A stretch of 11,788 nucleotides of DNA from Pleurocapsa sp. MO_226.B13 (GTDB lineage Bacteria > Cyanobacteriota > Cyanobacteriia > Cyanobacteriales > Xenococcaceae), in the NCBI GenBank assembly GCA_030064795.1, contig JASJEI010000136.1, positions 1 to 11,788 of the forward strand, given 5' to 3'. Shown here in pieces: positions 1 to 6,492 of the stretch; position 1 is the stretch's first letter, and the number at the start of each line of letters is the position of its first letter. Below the pieces are notes generated by a model. The model saw nothing but the letters and a program-made list of their open reading frames with translations. It was not told the origin of the DNA and did not search any database. A program made the translations under genes and the position numbers.

Positions 1-124
1 AATCCATATGGTCGGATGGATAGCAACGTATTGAAAATGTTGGCTTTATTTAAAAGCGCGATCGCACAGGATGCTTTTTCTGTATTTTGAAAATTTTCTC
101 AAAAGATCCAAAAACATCGGTGTC

Positions 125-457
125 TTATGACAAAGCCAGCAAAGATAAATTCTCGTCGTTATAAAACAATTTTATTGCCTCGAAATCTCGACGCAGCAAA
201 GTTTCAACTTGTCGTGTCGAACAGTTTCCGAGGCGAAGCCAAATAACTTTCGGTGGATTACCAAATACCAAGCTGAGATCGTGCATATCTGCATCCTTGG
301 AGACAATCATAAAATCGTTGTCTTTAGCATAGTCCCAAACTACTGAGTCAGTCGTGGCTTTCATACCCACATCTCTAACATGAAGCGAATTGGGAAAAAG
401 ATCGCTCAAACGATTTGGCAGTTTTGGCGATAAGTTTTCATCAAAAAGCAATTTCAT
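125..457 (-). CDS. DUF5615 family PIN-like protein, probable toxin of a TA pair
   Basis: This 110-residue protein looks like the DUF5615 (Mut7-C/PIN-like) family, small single-domain proteins proposed to be RNases. It opens with KLLFDENLSP, where Asp6 and Glu7 match the first acidic residues of PIN-like folds. The central segment holds VSKDADM (Asp55, Asp57), the second acidic cluster, followed by a hydrophobic strand VIWLRLG (71-77). Length is normal for the family. Its ATG lies inside the end of the upstream DUF433 gene: the four bases 454-457 read ATGA on the minus strand, so stop and start overlap and translation is probably coupled. DUF433/DUF5615 pairs are predicted toxin-antitoxin modules in cyanobacteria, with the antitoxin gene first, as here. 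RNase activity is inferred from the family. No downstream terminator is evident in bases 1-124. Confidence 0.85.
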   Translation of the reverse strand: MKLLFDENLSPKLPNRLSDLFPNSLHVRDVGMKATTDSVVWDYAKDNDFMIVSKDADMHDLSLVFGNPPKVIWLRLGNCSTRQVETLLRRDFEAIKLFYNDENLSLLALS

Positions 458-684
458 ACCGATTGTGAAGTAGTAGCAAACCGTCGCTCGCGATCGGCAG
501 CATAAGCAATACAGGCTTTTAAATCTTCTCGTGTCAAATCGGGAAAATCGTCGAGAATTTCTGCTTCGCTCATGTCAGAAGCTAGATACTCAAGCACTTC
601 GTAAACTGTAATTCGTAAGCCACGAACACAAGGTTTGCCACCGCGCTTTCCAGGCTCAATTGTAATAATGTCCTTGTAGTCCAT
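454..684 (-). CDS. DUF433 domain protein, probable antitoxin
   Basis: This 76-residue protein is a standard DUF433 (COG2442) member. It has the N-terminal signature ITIEPGKRGGKPCVRGLRIT (7-26), then a helix-turn-helix-like stretch in which VYEVLEYLASDMSEAEIL (27-44) and FPDLTREDLKACIAYAADR (47-65) carry the family's usual pattern. The fold is a small winged or homeodomain-like DNA-binding domain, and members act as antitoxins or autoregulators beside PIN-like partners. The DUF5615 gene follows with a 4-base overlap. The ATG at 684 is the only sensible start, since the conserved signature begins a few residues later. No strong ribosome site is visible next to it: a GAGG lies too far upstream, about 24 bases. 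The family call is firm; the antitoxin role is inferred from the pairing. Confidence 0.88.
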   Translation of the reverse strand: MDYKDIITIEPGKRGGKPCVRGLRITVYEVLEYLASDMSEAEILDDFPDLTREDLKACIAYAADRERRFATTSQSV

Positions 685-840
685 AGATTTTTACTTTGCT
701 GATAATTATCCTCATATTTTACCGAAGTAAATAATTTAGGTGTGATACTAAGTCCTGTTGGTAATGTGGAAAAGATTTTTCAAAAGCTTCACTGGTAACT
801 CGTGTTTCTAATCCGCGTGTAAACTATGTGTAAACTATTA

Positions 841-1329
841 CTAGCTGTTGATAAATTCCACAACGTTAAGAAACATCGGCGTATATCTTATGCCATTTAC
901 AGTTCTTTCCTCGTCTCTGGCTGAGAATCTCAAAGATTCGTACGCGGAAACAGCGTTGGGAGCGGAATTTACAGTGATCTCAGCAAGCTTTGGGTTACTA
1001 TCCAGACATGCCCGAACAGCCCTTTTCAATAGCTCTCTTCCGATTCCTTGACGCTGGAACTCCCTCGCTACGAAAAAGAGCGAGATATGACTATGGTTTC
1101 GGGTTTCGATGACTCCAATAATTTCGTTGTCTGATTCTGCAACTATGACCGAGTGATTGATTTTAGTTCTCTCTGCTAAGAGGTTAGGACGAGCATGTTT
1201 CATGAATTCAGCAACACCCTCTTCACTACACTGGGGTGCTACGAATTGATAAAAAACAGCTAAAACCAGATTGATTATTTGACTCTCCTCCCCTGGCTTC
1301 ATCTGGCGGTAGTGTACTAAATGCTCCAT
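841..1329 (-). CDS. GNAT family N-acetyltransferase
   Basis: This 162-residue protein has the GNAT fold in one domain. The acetyl-CoA pyrophosphate loop (motif A) is clear: FFVAREFQRQGIGRELL (85-101), with R93-Q-G-I-G-R fitting the R/Q-x-x-G-x-G/A consensus. It is preceded by the strand VIVAESDNEIIGVIETR (61-77) and followed by the strand ITVNSAPNAVSAYESLRFS (118-136), where the Asn/Ala/Tyr pattern and the 'Y-E-x-L-x-F' motif are typical of motif B. The acyl acceptor cannot be read from sequence; GNATs of this size modify small molecules, protein N-termini or antibiotics. It begins 31 bases beyond the end of xisI and could be its downstream neighbour in a transcript, although no strong ribosome site is seen. 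The family assignment is secure; the substrate is unknown. Confidence 0.88.
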   Translation of the reverse strand: MEHLVHYRQMKPGEESQIINLVLAVFYQFVAPQCSEEGVAEFMKHARPNLLAERTKINHSVIVAESDNEIIGVIETRNHSHISLFFVAREFQRQGIGRELLKRAVRACLDSNPKLAEITVNSAPNAVSAYESLRFSARDEERTVNGIRYTPMFLNVVEFINS

Positions 1330-1360
1330 CGAACTTCGTCAAGTCATCATAATTAATTAG

Positions 1361-1687
1361 TTAGTTGTTTTGTAAAACTGAGGCTAGTTTTTCGCGAACA
1401 CTGGGAGAACGGAAGCCAAGCACGATATCTTTAGCGTCTATTCCTCTTTCGATCAGTTCTCGATCGACAAACACCTCAGTACTGTTATTTTGAATCCACA
1501 CTTTGCCCTCAATTAAATCTAACTGGATCGCACAGCCATAGATCCGATATTCCTTACGCCAGCCGACGTGCATTACCAAATAGCGATCGCGTTCTGGATC
1601 GAAGATTAATTGTGCTTCGGGATCGTCGGTGGCAAAATCCTCAAGAAACTGACAAATAATTTGACGATATCTATCTAGTCTATCCAT
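1361..1687 (-). CDS. xisI: XisI family protein (fdxN-element excision controlling factor type)
   Basis: This 108-residue protein matches the XisI family in length and motifs: the N-terminal MDRLDRYRQIICQFLEDFA (1-19), the central YLVMHVGWRKEYRIYGCAIQ (36-55), then KVWIQNNSTEVFVDRELIERGI (62-83) and the C-terminal IVLGFRSPSVREK (88-100). XisI was first described in Anabaena as one of the accessory proteins (with XisH) needed by the recombinase XisF for excision of the fdxN element during heterocyst development. The family is now known to be widespread and multi-copy in cyanobacteria, far from any such element. Its ATG lies 13 bases inside the end of xisH, so the two are translationally coupled. 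No recombinase gene is present in this window. The biochemical role is unknown; the conserved pairing suggests a complex, perhaps toxin-antitoxin-like. Confidence 0.92.
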   Translation of the reverse strand: MDRLDRYRQIICQFLEDFATDDPEAQLIFDPERDRYLVMHVGWRKEYRIYGCAIQLDLIEGKVWIQNNSTEVFVDRELIERGIDAKDIVLGFRSPSVREKLASVLQNN

Positions 1688-2091
1688 TGTTCGATCGCCT
1701 CTTGATTAACATCATAAATAATTAGGAAAAGATTGTAGCGTTCAATGACTGTTTTTGCTGGCTCAAAACGCAAAAAAGTTTGATAAACATCTTTAGGTAT
1801 GGCTAAATAAAGTACTCGTTCGGGTTCATCGGAAGATTCTAAAGCAATACGATAATTTAGGAACTGACCAAGAGCGGTATGAAACTCGGAAATGTTAGAA
1901 CCACCAACAAAACTCTTAACTTCTACGGCAATTTTTCGCCCCTCTTTTTCTGCTGCAATTGCTTCTTCGGCTGCTAAATCTATATAAACGTCAACAATAC
2001 CATAACGTAAACGATAAGGATCGTGGGTAATTTTCCAGCCATCTTTTTCTAAGGCTTTTTTTACAGTGTCGTGGAAAATATCTTTAGCCAT
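1675..2091 (-). CDS. xisH: XisH family protein, PD-(D/E)xK nuclease-like
   Basis: This 138-residue protein is a full-length XisH. It starts MAKDIFHDTVKKALEKDGW, the usual N-terminus, and contains YRLRYGIVDVYIDLAAE (26-42), then EGRKIAVEVKSF (50-61) and ISEFHTALGQFLNYR (67-81). The E57-V-K59 dyad on a hydrophobic strand, with an upstream acidic residue (Asp38) and a downstream Gln76, resembles the restriction-endonuclease-like PD-(D/E)xK core that has been recognised in this family. Nuclease activity is therefore plausible but is inference. It is the first gene of the xisH-xisI pair and overlaps xisI by 13 bases. The upstream gap of 116 bases to the GFA gene contains a GCGATCGC site and a small inverted repeat, and a promoter there is likely but not clearly readable. 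Confidence 0.92.
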   Translation of the reverse strand: MAKDIFHDTVKKALEKDGWKITHDPYRLRYGIVDVYIDLAAEEAIAAEKEGRKIAVEVKSFVGGSNISEFHTALGQFLNYRIALESSDEPERVLYLAIPKDVYQTFLRFEPAKTVIERYNLFLIIYDVNQEAIEQWID

Positions 2092-2148
2092 TAACTAAAT
2101 CGCGTCTTTGTATTGTTATTCCATAATAGATGCGATCGCAACACGGGC

Positions 2149-2181
2149 AAACTCCAGTGTGCGCCTCCTGCGGGAGTGTTT
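2149..2181. repeat. Small imperfect inverted repeat between GFA and xisH genes
   Basis: ACTCC (2151-2155) pairs with GGAGT (2173-2177), and a competing inner hairpin CTCC-tgcg-GGAG uses 2165-2176. It lies downstream of the GFA gene and upstream of xisH on the minus strand. There is no T-tract after it, so it is not a convincing intrinsic terminator. It may be a remnant of a dispersed repeat. Confidence 0.25.
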
Positions 2182-2207
2182 GAGGTTAGTTATTGGTAAG
2201 AGACGTT

Positions 2208-2630
2208 TCATGAGGAGCTGTACATTTCATAAACTTCAGCTTCCGTCATGTTAGTTGTTTTGTTAGCGAAACTATAAAACGAAGGTTTGCGATCGATGAA
2301 TACTTGATTGTCGAATACAAAAAACTCTTGGTCTTCAAAGAGTCCTGCTGGAATTATGTATTGTTGGTTTTCTTTAAGTCTGTAAAATAAATGGCTTCCG
2401 CATTTCTTACAAAAACCACGCTCTCCCCAATCTGAAGAGTCATATACTGAAATATTTTCTCCTCCTTCAAATGAAACGTCTTGACCGCAATCGACTGCTA
2501 ACAGTGGTCCGCCACCCCATTTCCTACACATACTACAGTGACAGGCACCGACATGTTTACTTAGATTTTTTGCATTAACATGCACGGCACCGCAAAGGCA
2601 GCTTCCTTTCCCTTTAATCGTATCTGACAT
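2208..2630 (-). CDS. GFA family zinc-binding protein (CENP-V/GFA domain)
   Basis: This 140-residue protein carries the cysteine pattern of the GFA (glutathione-dependent formaldehyde-activating enzyme-like) family: C11-L-C13-G-A-V, then C30-H-C32-S-M-C35-R-K-W, then F-C74-K-K-C77-G-S-H-L-F. Those seven cysteines form the two zinc sites of the family, and the CHCSMCRKW and CGSHLF motifs are diagnostic. Length is typical for the single-domain bacterial form. Whether this member reacts with a glutathione adduct of formaldehyde is doubtful; most homologues have no shown activity and the original Gfa function has been questioned. A good ribosome site, GGGAG (2637-2641 on the minus strand), lies six bases before the ATG and supports the start. 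It stands apart from its neighbours (284 bases upstream, 116 downstream) and is probably a single-gene unit. Confidence 0.9.
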   Translation of the reverse strand: MSDTIKGKGSCLCGAVHVNAKNLSKHVGACHCSMCRKWGGGPLLAVDCGQDVSFEGGENISVYDSSDWGERGFCKKCGSHLFYRLKENQQYIIPAGLFEDQEFFVFDNQVFIDRKPSFYSFANKTTNMTEAEVYEMYSSS

Positions 2631-2914
2631 TTTTTTCTCCCTACTCTCCCATACTTGCTATTTGACTTACACACTCAATTGCACGAGCCAATAGCGGCAA
2701 CCATCTCTAACTCACACTAGCAGTTCCTACCCATCTGCTGCGATGAGATGTATCTTCTAAAGATATAAAAAGAATATGAGAAACCCGTGATAAAATTCAG
2801 CCTATTTTCAGTTATTGTGCAACAAACAAAAAAAGTCAGAGTTCGATCTGCAGAAAACAGTAACTCATACCACATTAATTAGTAGTGGCACGAAACGAAA
2901 TAACCTATCAATAA
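2631..2914. other. Non-coding gap between membrane protein and GFA genes
   Basis: I see no gene in these 284 bases. They are AT-rich and should contain the 3' untranslated end of the membrane protein gene and the promoter of the GFA gene, both on the minus strand. The only structured items noticed are the GFA ribosome site (2637-2641) and a 6-bp inverted repeat, TATCTT-cta-AAGATA, at 2751-2765. Neither a clear terminator nor a clear -35/-10 pair is visible. Confidence 0.5.
2637..2641 (-). promoter_or_regulatory. Ribosome binding site of the GFA gene
   Basis: The minus strand reads GGGAG with six bases before the ATG at 2630. It is one of the two clearest Shine-Dalgarno sequences in the window, and it fixes the start of the GFA gene. 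Confidence 0.65.
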
Positions 2915-3481
2915 TTACCTCGAGGATTTAACAGATTTTCTGGTTCTTAAAATAGCCACACCCATGCCAACAAAAGCAATATTTCTAATTATGCTACCGA
3001 CGATTTGACTCAGATCGGGAAATGCCAGCAGACGAAAGAGAAGATTTAAACTGACTCCCAATATTAACAACCATCCCGTCCATCTTGGGAAAACCCTAGC
3101 TACGATCGCAGCTATGCCAAATAAGATTCCTCCTGCAACCATCAATCCGCCATAAAAAGTATAGATACTACCTAGTTCTTCAAGTAAAGTAGAGTAGTCT
3201 GCTGTTTTGGCTACTAAAGCGTACAAAGTTGTCCCAGCAAAGAAAATAAAGGACGTTCCATAAGCGATCGCACCAACTAAACTCATCCAGCTAGAACGAG
3301 GACGCTGGAAAGCATAAAGACCAATCATCAAGAAAGGAATTGGCAGAAAAGCAATATAGTTTATCCATAATTGACTAGCAGAAAAACCACCGCCAAATAC
3401 TTCAAGAAGATCGGACAGAATATGTAACAGAGGTGAAATAATAGCTGTCCAACCAATAATTAAGCGGAGTTTGGGTAGCAT
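2915..3481 (-). CDS. Predicted six-helix integral membrane protein of unknown function
   Basis: I do not recognise a named family for this 188-residue protein. It is strongly hydrophobic, with about six membrane helices, roughly at 5-27, 38-58, 66-91, 105-130, 134-154 and 160-179, and a short basic tail (RTRKSVKSSR) at the end. Positive residues such as R60-P-R and R129 to R133 lie between helices. There is no catalytic motif, no periplasmic domain and no cleavable signal, so it should sit entirely in the plasma or thylakoid membrane. The helix-rich, loop-poor layout resembles small DUF-type membrane proteins that are often annotated as hypothetical. The ATG at 3481 is preceded by a weak ribosome site. 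A perfect 12-bp palindrome lies about 30 bases upstream and may control it. It appears to be transcribed alone. Confidence 0.75.
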   Translation of the reverse strand: MLPKLRLIIGWTAIISPLLHILSDLLEVFGGGFSASQLWINYIAFLPIPFLMIGLYAFQRPRSSWMSLVGAIAYGTSFIFFAGTTLYALVAKTADYSTLLEELGSIYTFYGGLMVAGGILFGIAAIVARVFPRWTGWLLILGVSLNLLFRLLAFPDLSQIVGSIIRNIAFVGMGVAILRTRKSVKSSR

Positions 3482-3510
3482 ACTTTAGTTTACTTGCTCT
3501 AACTGTATTC

Positions 3511-3522
3511 TCTGTATACAGA
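3511..3522. promoter_or_regulatory. Perfect 12-bp palindrome, possible operator of the membrane protein gene
   Basis: TCTGTATACAGA is a perfect palindrome about 30 bases upstream of the ATG at 3481. The half-site CTGTAT also occurs as a direct repeat just to its left (3503-3508). Position and symmetry suit a repressor or activator dimer site for the minus-strand gene. The protein that might bind it is unknown. Confidence 0.3.
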
Positions 3523-3592
3523 AAAAGTTTGAGGAAATCGTGAAACAATTAGGGCGATCGCAAGATGATTATTATTTGGTGGTTAGTGGGTA

Positions 3593-3708
3593 GGGTGGGC
3601 GACGCGAACGACGCGGAGCGCGACGCGAAGCTAGTCCTTTAGGGCTAGTACGAAGAGTGCAAATTTTTCAAGTTACTAATAACAGATTTCCAAATTGTTT
3701 TGCCCACC
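3593..3708. repeat. MITE-like element bounded by GGTGGGC/GCCCACC
   Basis: GGTGGGC at 3594-3600 and GCCCACC at 3702-3708 form short terminal inverted repeats around about 115 bases. Inside are three tandem variants of GACGCGAAC/GACGCGGAGC/GACGCGAAG (3601-3630) and a hairpin, CTAGTCC-ttta-GGGCTAG (3631-3648, one G-T pair). The right half is AT-rich. Cyanobacterial genomes carry many short non-coding elements with GGTGGGC-type ends, so a non-autonomous element with a GC-rich insertion is plausible. No target duplication was confirmed. Confidence 0.35.
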
Positions 3709-3736
3709 TTGTGATTATCTGGAACTAACTCCTTTG

Positions 3737-3835
3737 AGGGCGATTCGCTGCGAATTCCTCTAGAGACCTAGCATGCGATGCAAAGCGATATGCGAAGCCC
3801 GCGCATGACTCGCTGCGCATCGCGGTATCCGTGAT
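3737..3835. repeat. GC-rich palindromic repeat block
   Basis: The block holds several short hairpins built from CGC/GCG words. Examples are ATTCG-ctg-CGAAT (within 3743-3757) and GCGCA with TGCGC around the ACTCGC segment (about 3801-3818), plus repeated CGATGC/GCATGCGATGC words. This style is common in dispersed cyanobacterial intergenic repeats and differs sharply in composition from the AT-rich sequence on both sides. No coding content is supported. Confidence 0.35.
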
Positions 3836-3890
3836 AGAGTCCTCTAGTGGTCTGTCAACTTTGATTTGAGAGATAAATATCGATAAGTAT

Positions 3891-3937
3891 CTCCCCCTGC
3901 TACATGCGGAATTACGCCTTTGTCCTGCTTCCCCTGC
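3891..3937 (-). repeat. Dispersed repeat, copy 1 (inverted relative to the copy at the window end)
   Basis: The plus strand begins CTCCCCCTGCTACATGCGG and, after a variable 6 to 7 base segment, continues CCTTTGTCCTGCT and a CCCCTGC unit. The reverse complement of 11743-11788 matches it over the whole length, apart from the variable segment and one base near the end. A further run of CCCCTGCC heptamer-like units follows to 3953. This is a dispersed, STRR-containing intergenic repeat. Confidence 0.7.
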
Positions 3938-4062
3938 CTCCCCTGCCTGCTCCAACTCATCAATTAATTGTTGACAGAGTACTAGGGCTACGTCTCTACC
4001 AATTTCTGTATCGGCTATTGCGAATTACAAATAAAATCCTACATATCGATACCTTATAGCTG

Positions 4063-4088
4063 TTGACAAGTTAAGCTAAAACTAGACT
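4063..4088 (+). promoter_or_regulatory. Weak promoter candidate for the signalling operon
   Basis: TTGACA at 4063-4068 is a perfect -35 hexamer 82 bases before the regulator ATG. The best -10 nearby, TAGACT at 4083-4088, is only 14 bases away, which is shorter than ideal. An AT-rich stretch with TTATAT (4123-4128) is another possible -10, without a good -35. The identical octamer TGTTGACA also occurs at 3969-3976. The promoter is plausible but unproven. Confidence 0.25.
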
Positions 4089-4149
4089 CAGCCCACATAT
4101 ATTTCCAGTCCTCTTGTTTTAGTTATATCTTTAGCTGTAGGCGATCGCG

Positions 4150-6492
4150 ATGAGAATTCTTTTGATTGAAGATGATGAGCTAGTCGTTCAACAGCTTGTC
4201 CCCAAATTAGCTCAGCAAAATTATACCGTTGATGTTGCTACAGACGGTCAAACTGGTTTAGAACAAGCGGAGGCTTTGCCTTACGATCTGATTTTGTTGG
4301 ATGTGATGCTGCCCAAAATTGATGGGATTAGTATTTGTCGGCGGTTGCGATCGCAAGGGATTAAAACTCCGATCCTGCTGTTGACGGCTCAAGATAACAG
4401 TACCAAAAAGGTGATGGGTTTAGATGCGGGGGCAGATGATTATCTAACCAAACCCTTTGATTGGAAGGAGTTATCGGCAAGAATTAGAGCTTTACTGCGA
4501 CGAGGCGATACGGAAATAACGCCGATTCTTTACTGGGGAGATCTGGCTTTAGATCCCAGTATCTGTGAGGTTACTTATCAAGGGAAGTTAATCTCCTTAA
4601 CTCCCAAAGAATATGCTCTGCTAGAATTGTTTTTGCGAAACCAACAGCGAGTATTTAGTCGTAGCGTTATTTTAGACCGTCTCTGGTCTTTTGAAGAATT
4701 TCCCGAAGAGAAAACAGTCAACGCACATATCAAAGGATTGCGACATAAACTCAAGAAAGCAGGATTAAAAGACGATCCGATTGAAACAATCTATGGTATC
4801 GGCTACCGTTTAAAAACTCTGGCAGCAAAAAGCCAGAAATCGCCAAAAAAACCCCAACAACCAAAAGTCGTCTCTGCTGAAGTCGAGCAACAAGCAATTG
4901 CAGCAACCACTGCGGTGTGGCAGCGAGTCAAAAACAAACTCGACAGTCGAGTAGCAGCGATCGCACGGGCAACCGAGGCCGTATTAAATAACGATTTGGA
5001 AGATGAACTGCGCCAGCAGGCAATTACCGCAGCCCACAAACTAGCGGGTTCGTTAGGGATGTTTGATGTGGACGAAGGTTCGCGTCTGGCTAAAGAGATT
5101 CAAAAAATTTTGCAGTGCGATCGACTGTTAGATCGAAAACAGAAGCAGCGTTTACCCAAACTGCTCAAGGCATTACAGCAAGAATTGGCTCAAGCCACGC
5201 AGGAAAAAGTCCCCGACTTCTTGACGGTAGACGAACGACTATTATTACTGATCGTGGAACCAAATGAAACTCTAGGGGAAAAATTTTTACAAGAAACCAA
5301 AAACTGGTCGATGCGTTGCGAAGTTGTCCGCGACTCCAATACTGCTAGAGAATGGATTTCTCGCCAGCGTCCCGAAGCAGTATTATTAGATCTTGCGGGA
5401 GAAGCGATCGCCACTAAAGAACAAACCTTACTGGGAGAATTAAGTGCCTTTACGCCACCAGTACCCGCGATCGTCTTTGGGGCGAAAGATGATTTGCCAG
5501 AGAGGGTCAAAATTTCTAGCTTGGGCGGACGGGGATTTTTACCTCCAACCATGTCTCCCGAAACGGTTTTAGCCGTAGTTACCGAAGTCCTAGAAAGAGT
5601 ACGCCGTACCGAAACTAAAATCTTGGCGGTAGATGACGATCCCCTAATTTTAAAAGCCTTACAGCACATTCTAGAACCCTGGGGAATCGAAGTTTTTACC
5701 CTAACAGATCCGCGAAAATTCTGGTCTAGTTTAAAGACAGTTACGCCAGATCTGTTGATCTTAGATTTAGAAATGCCCCATATTAGCGGACTAGAACTGT
5801 GTCGTGTGGTGCGCAACGATCGCCGTTGGGCAGAGTTACCGATCCTCTTTTTGACCGTTTATCAAGATGTAGCCACCATGCAGAAGGTTTTTGCCGTGGG
5901 GGCTGATGATTACGCCAGCAAGCCTATTGTAGCTCCCGAATTACTAGCACGCATCCATAATCGTTTAGAGCGATCGCAACTACTGAGAACCAGAACCGAA
6001 ACCGATATCCTGACGGGAGTTAGCAATCGTTATCAGTTTACCCAAGAACTGACCAAACTACTGCAACTAGCTAAACGGTGCAAACAGACTCTTTGTTTTG
6101 CCCTGTTAGATCTAGATAATCTCCAACAGATTAACGACCGTTACGGTCATGCTGTGGGCGATCGCATTTTATCTCACCTGGGCAAACTCTTACAAAAACA
6201 ATTTTCTAGCGAAGATTTGGTTGCCCGTTGGGGAGGGGCAAAATTTGCCGTAGCGATGTATGGTATGACTTCTAAAGAGGGAAAATCTAGATTGTTAAAG
6301 TTACAAACCACCCTCAACCAAGAACCTCTATCTCTCAAGAAAAAGAATTCGCTAACCGTAACTTTTAGTGCCAGTGTGGTGCAATATCCTCAGAATGGCG
6401 ATCGCTTACAGAAGTTATTCCAGGCTGCTAAGGCTTTACTAGGTAAGGTTAAAGCTTTGGGTGACAACGGGATTATTTCTGCACAAGAGTAG
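4150..6492 (+). CDS. Multi-domain response regulator: REC-wHTH-Hpt-REC-REC-GGDEF (degenerate)
   Basis: This 780-residue cytoplasmic response regulator has the following domains. REC1 (1-117) is complete: Asp8/Asp9, phospho-acceptor Asp51, Thr79, Lys101. An OmpR/PhoB winged helix (about 126-222) has recognition helix KTVNAHIKGLRHKLKK and wing IETIYGIGYRL. A Lys/Pro/Gln linker (223-240) leads to an Hpt domain (about 245-347) with AHKLAGSLG, His296 being the phospho-site. REC2 (about 363-482) is degenerate: Asp414 is present, but the acidic pocket reads VEPNE and GFLPPT replaces the Lys motif. REC3 (488-608) is complete: Asp495/496, Asp539, Thr569, Lys591. The C-terminal GGDEF domain (about 615-778) keeps DILTGVSNR and LLDLDNLQQIN but has GGAKF (695-699) for GGDEF, so cyclase activity is unlikely. 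The protein should bind DNA under phosphorelay control. The hybrid kinase gene follows after 28 bases. The ATG abuts the REC1 strand RILLIEDD. Confidence 0.95.
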   Translation: MRILLIEDDELVVQQLVPKLAQQNYTVDVATDGQTGLEQAEALPYDLILLDVMLPKIDGISICRRLRSQGIKTPILLLTAQDNSTKKVMGLDAGADDYLTKPFDWKELSARIRALLRRGDTEITPILYWGDLALDPSICEVTYQGKLISLTPKEYALLELFLRNQQRVFSRSVILDRLWSFEEFPEEKTVNAHIKGLRHKLKKAGLKDDPIETIYGIGYRLKTLAAKSQKSPKKPQQPKVVSAEVEQQAIAATTAVWQRVKNKLDSRVAAIARATEAVLNNDLEDELRQQAITAAHKLAGSLGMFDVDEGSRLAKEIQKILQCDRLLDRKQKQRLPKLLKALQQELAQATQEKVPDFLTVDERLLLLIVEPNETLGEKFLQETKNWSMRCEVVRDSNTAREWISRQRPEAVLLDLAGEAIATKEQTLLGELSAFTPPVPAIVFGAKDDLPERVKISSLGGRGFLPPTMSPETVLAVVTEVLERVRRTETKILAVDDDPLILKALQHILEPWGIEVFTLTDPRKFWSSLKTVTPDLLILDLEMPHISGLELCRVVRNDRRWAELPILFLTVYQDVATMQKVFAVGADDYASKPIVAPELLARIHNRLERSQLLRTRTETDILTGVSNRYQFTQELTKLLQLAKRCKQTLCFALLDLDNLQQINDRYGHAVGDRILSHLGKLLQKQFSSEDLVARWGGAKFAVAMYGMTSKEGKSRLLKLQTTLNQEPLSLKKKNSLTVTFSASVVQYPQNGDRLQKLFQAAKALLGKVKALGDNGIISAQE

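Larger units (their letters stand above)
3482..4149. other. Repeat-rich non-coding region between divergent genes
   Basis: These 668 bases separate the minus-strand membrane protein gene from the plus-strand response regulator. Left to right I see a 12-bp palindrome (3511-3522), a HIP1 site near 3555, a MITE-like block (3593-3708), a second GC-rich palindromic block (about 3737-3835), a CCCCTGC-rich repeat (3891-3953), the palindrome CAATTAATTG (3961-3970) followed at once by TTGACA, and a second TTGACA (4063-4068) upstream of the regulator gene. The open frames across it are repeat-derived, lack ATG starts and are not supported as genes. The region is probably a site of repeated insertion of short non-coding elements. 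Confidence 0.6.

Noticed and set aside
85..104. Inverted repeat TTTTGA/TCAAAA downstream of the DUF5615 gene as a terminator
   Set aside because: The stem is six bases, entirely weak except for one pair, and no T-tract follows on the minus strand. It is what AT-rich sequence gives by chance.
848..1051. A 67-codon plus-strand open frame inside the GNAT gene
   Set aside because: The minus strand carries a clear acetyl-CoA motif over the same bases; the plus frame has no domain or ribosome site.
1361..2091. An fdxN-type excision element in this window
   Set aside because: XisH and XisI alone do not indicate one; no recombinase gene and no direct-repeat borders were found.
3725..3955. A 76-codon minus-strand open frame in the intergenic region
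   Set aside because: It starts with TTG, its first residues are the translation of CCCCTGCC heptamer repeats and the rest runs through a palindromic block. There is no ribosome site or recognisable domain.
3961..4000. Promoter at CAATTAATTG-TTGACA (3961-3976)
   Set aside because: The -35 is perfect, but no hexamer resembling TATAAT lies 16-18 bases downstream, and it is 170 bases from the next start codon. The palindrome alone is too AT-rich to be persuasive.
5190..5816. A 208-codon minus-strand open frame inside the response regulator gene
   Set aside because: It is antisense to a stretch with clear receiver motifs on the plus strand; its composition (Ser/Arg/Thr-rich) and lack of motifs mark it as a shadow frame.
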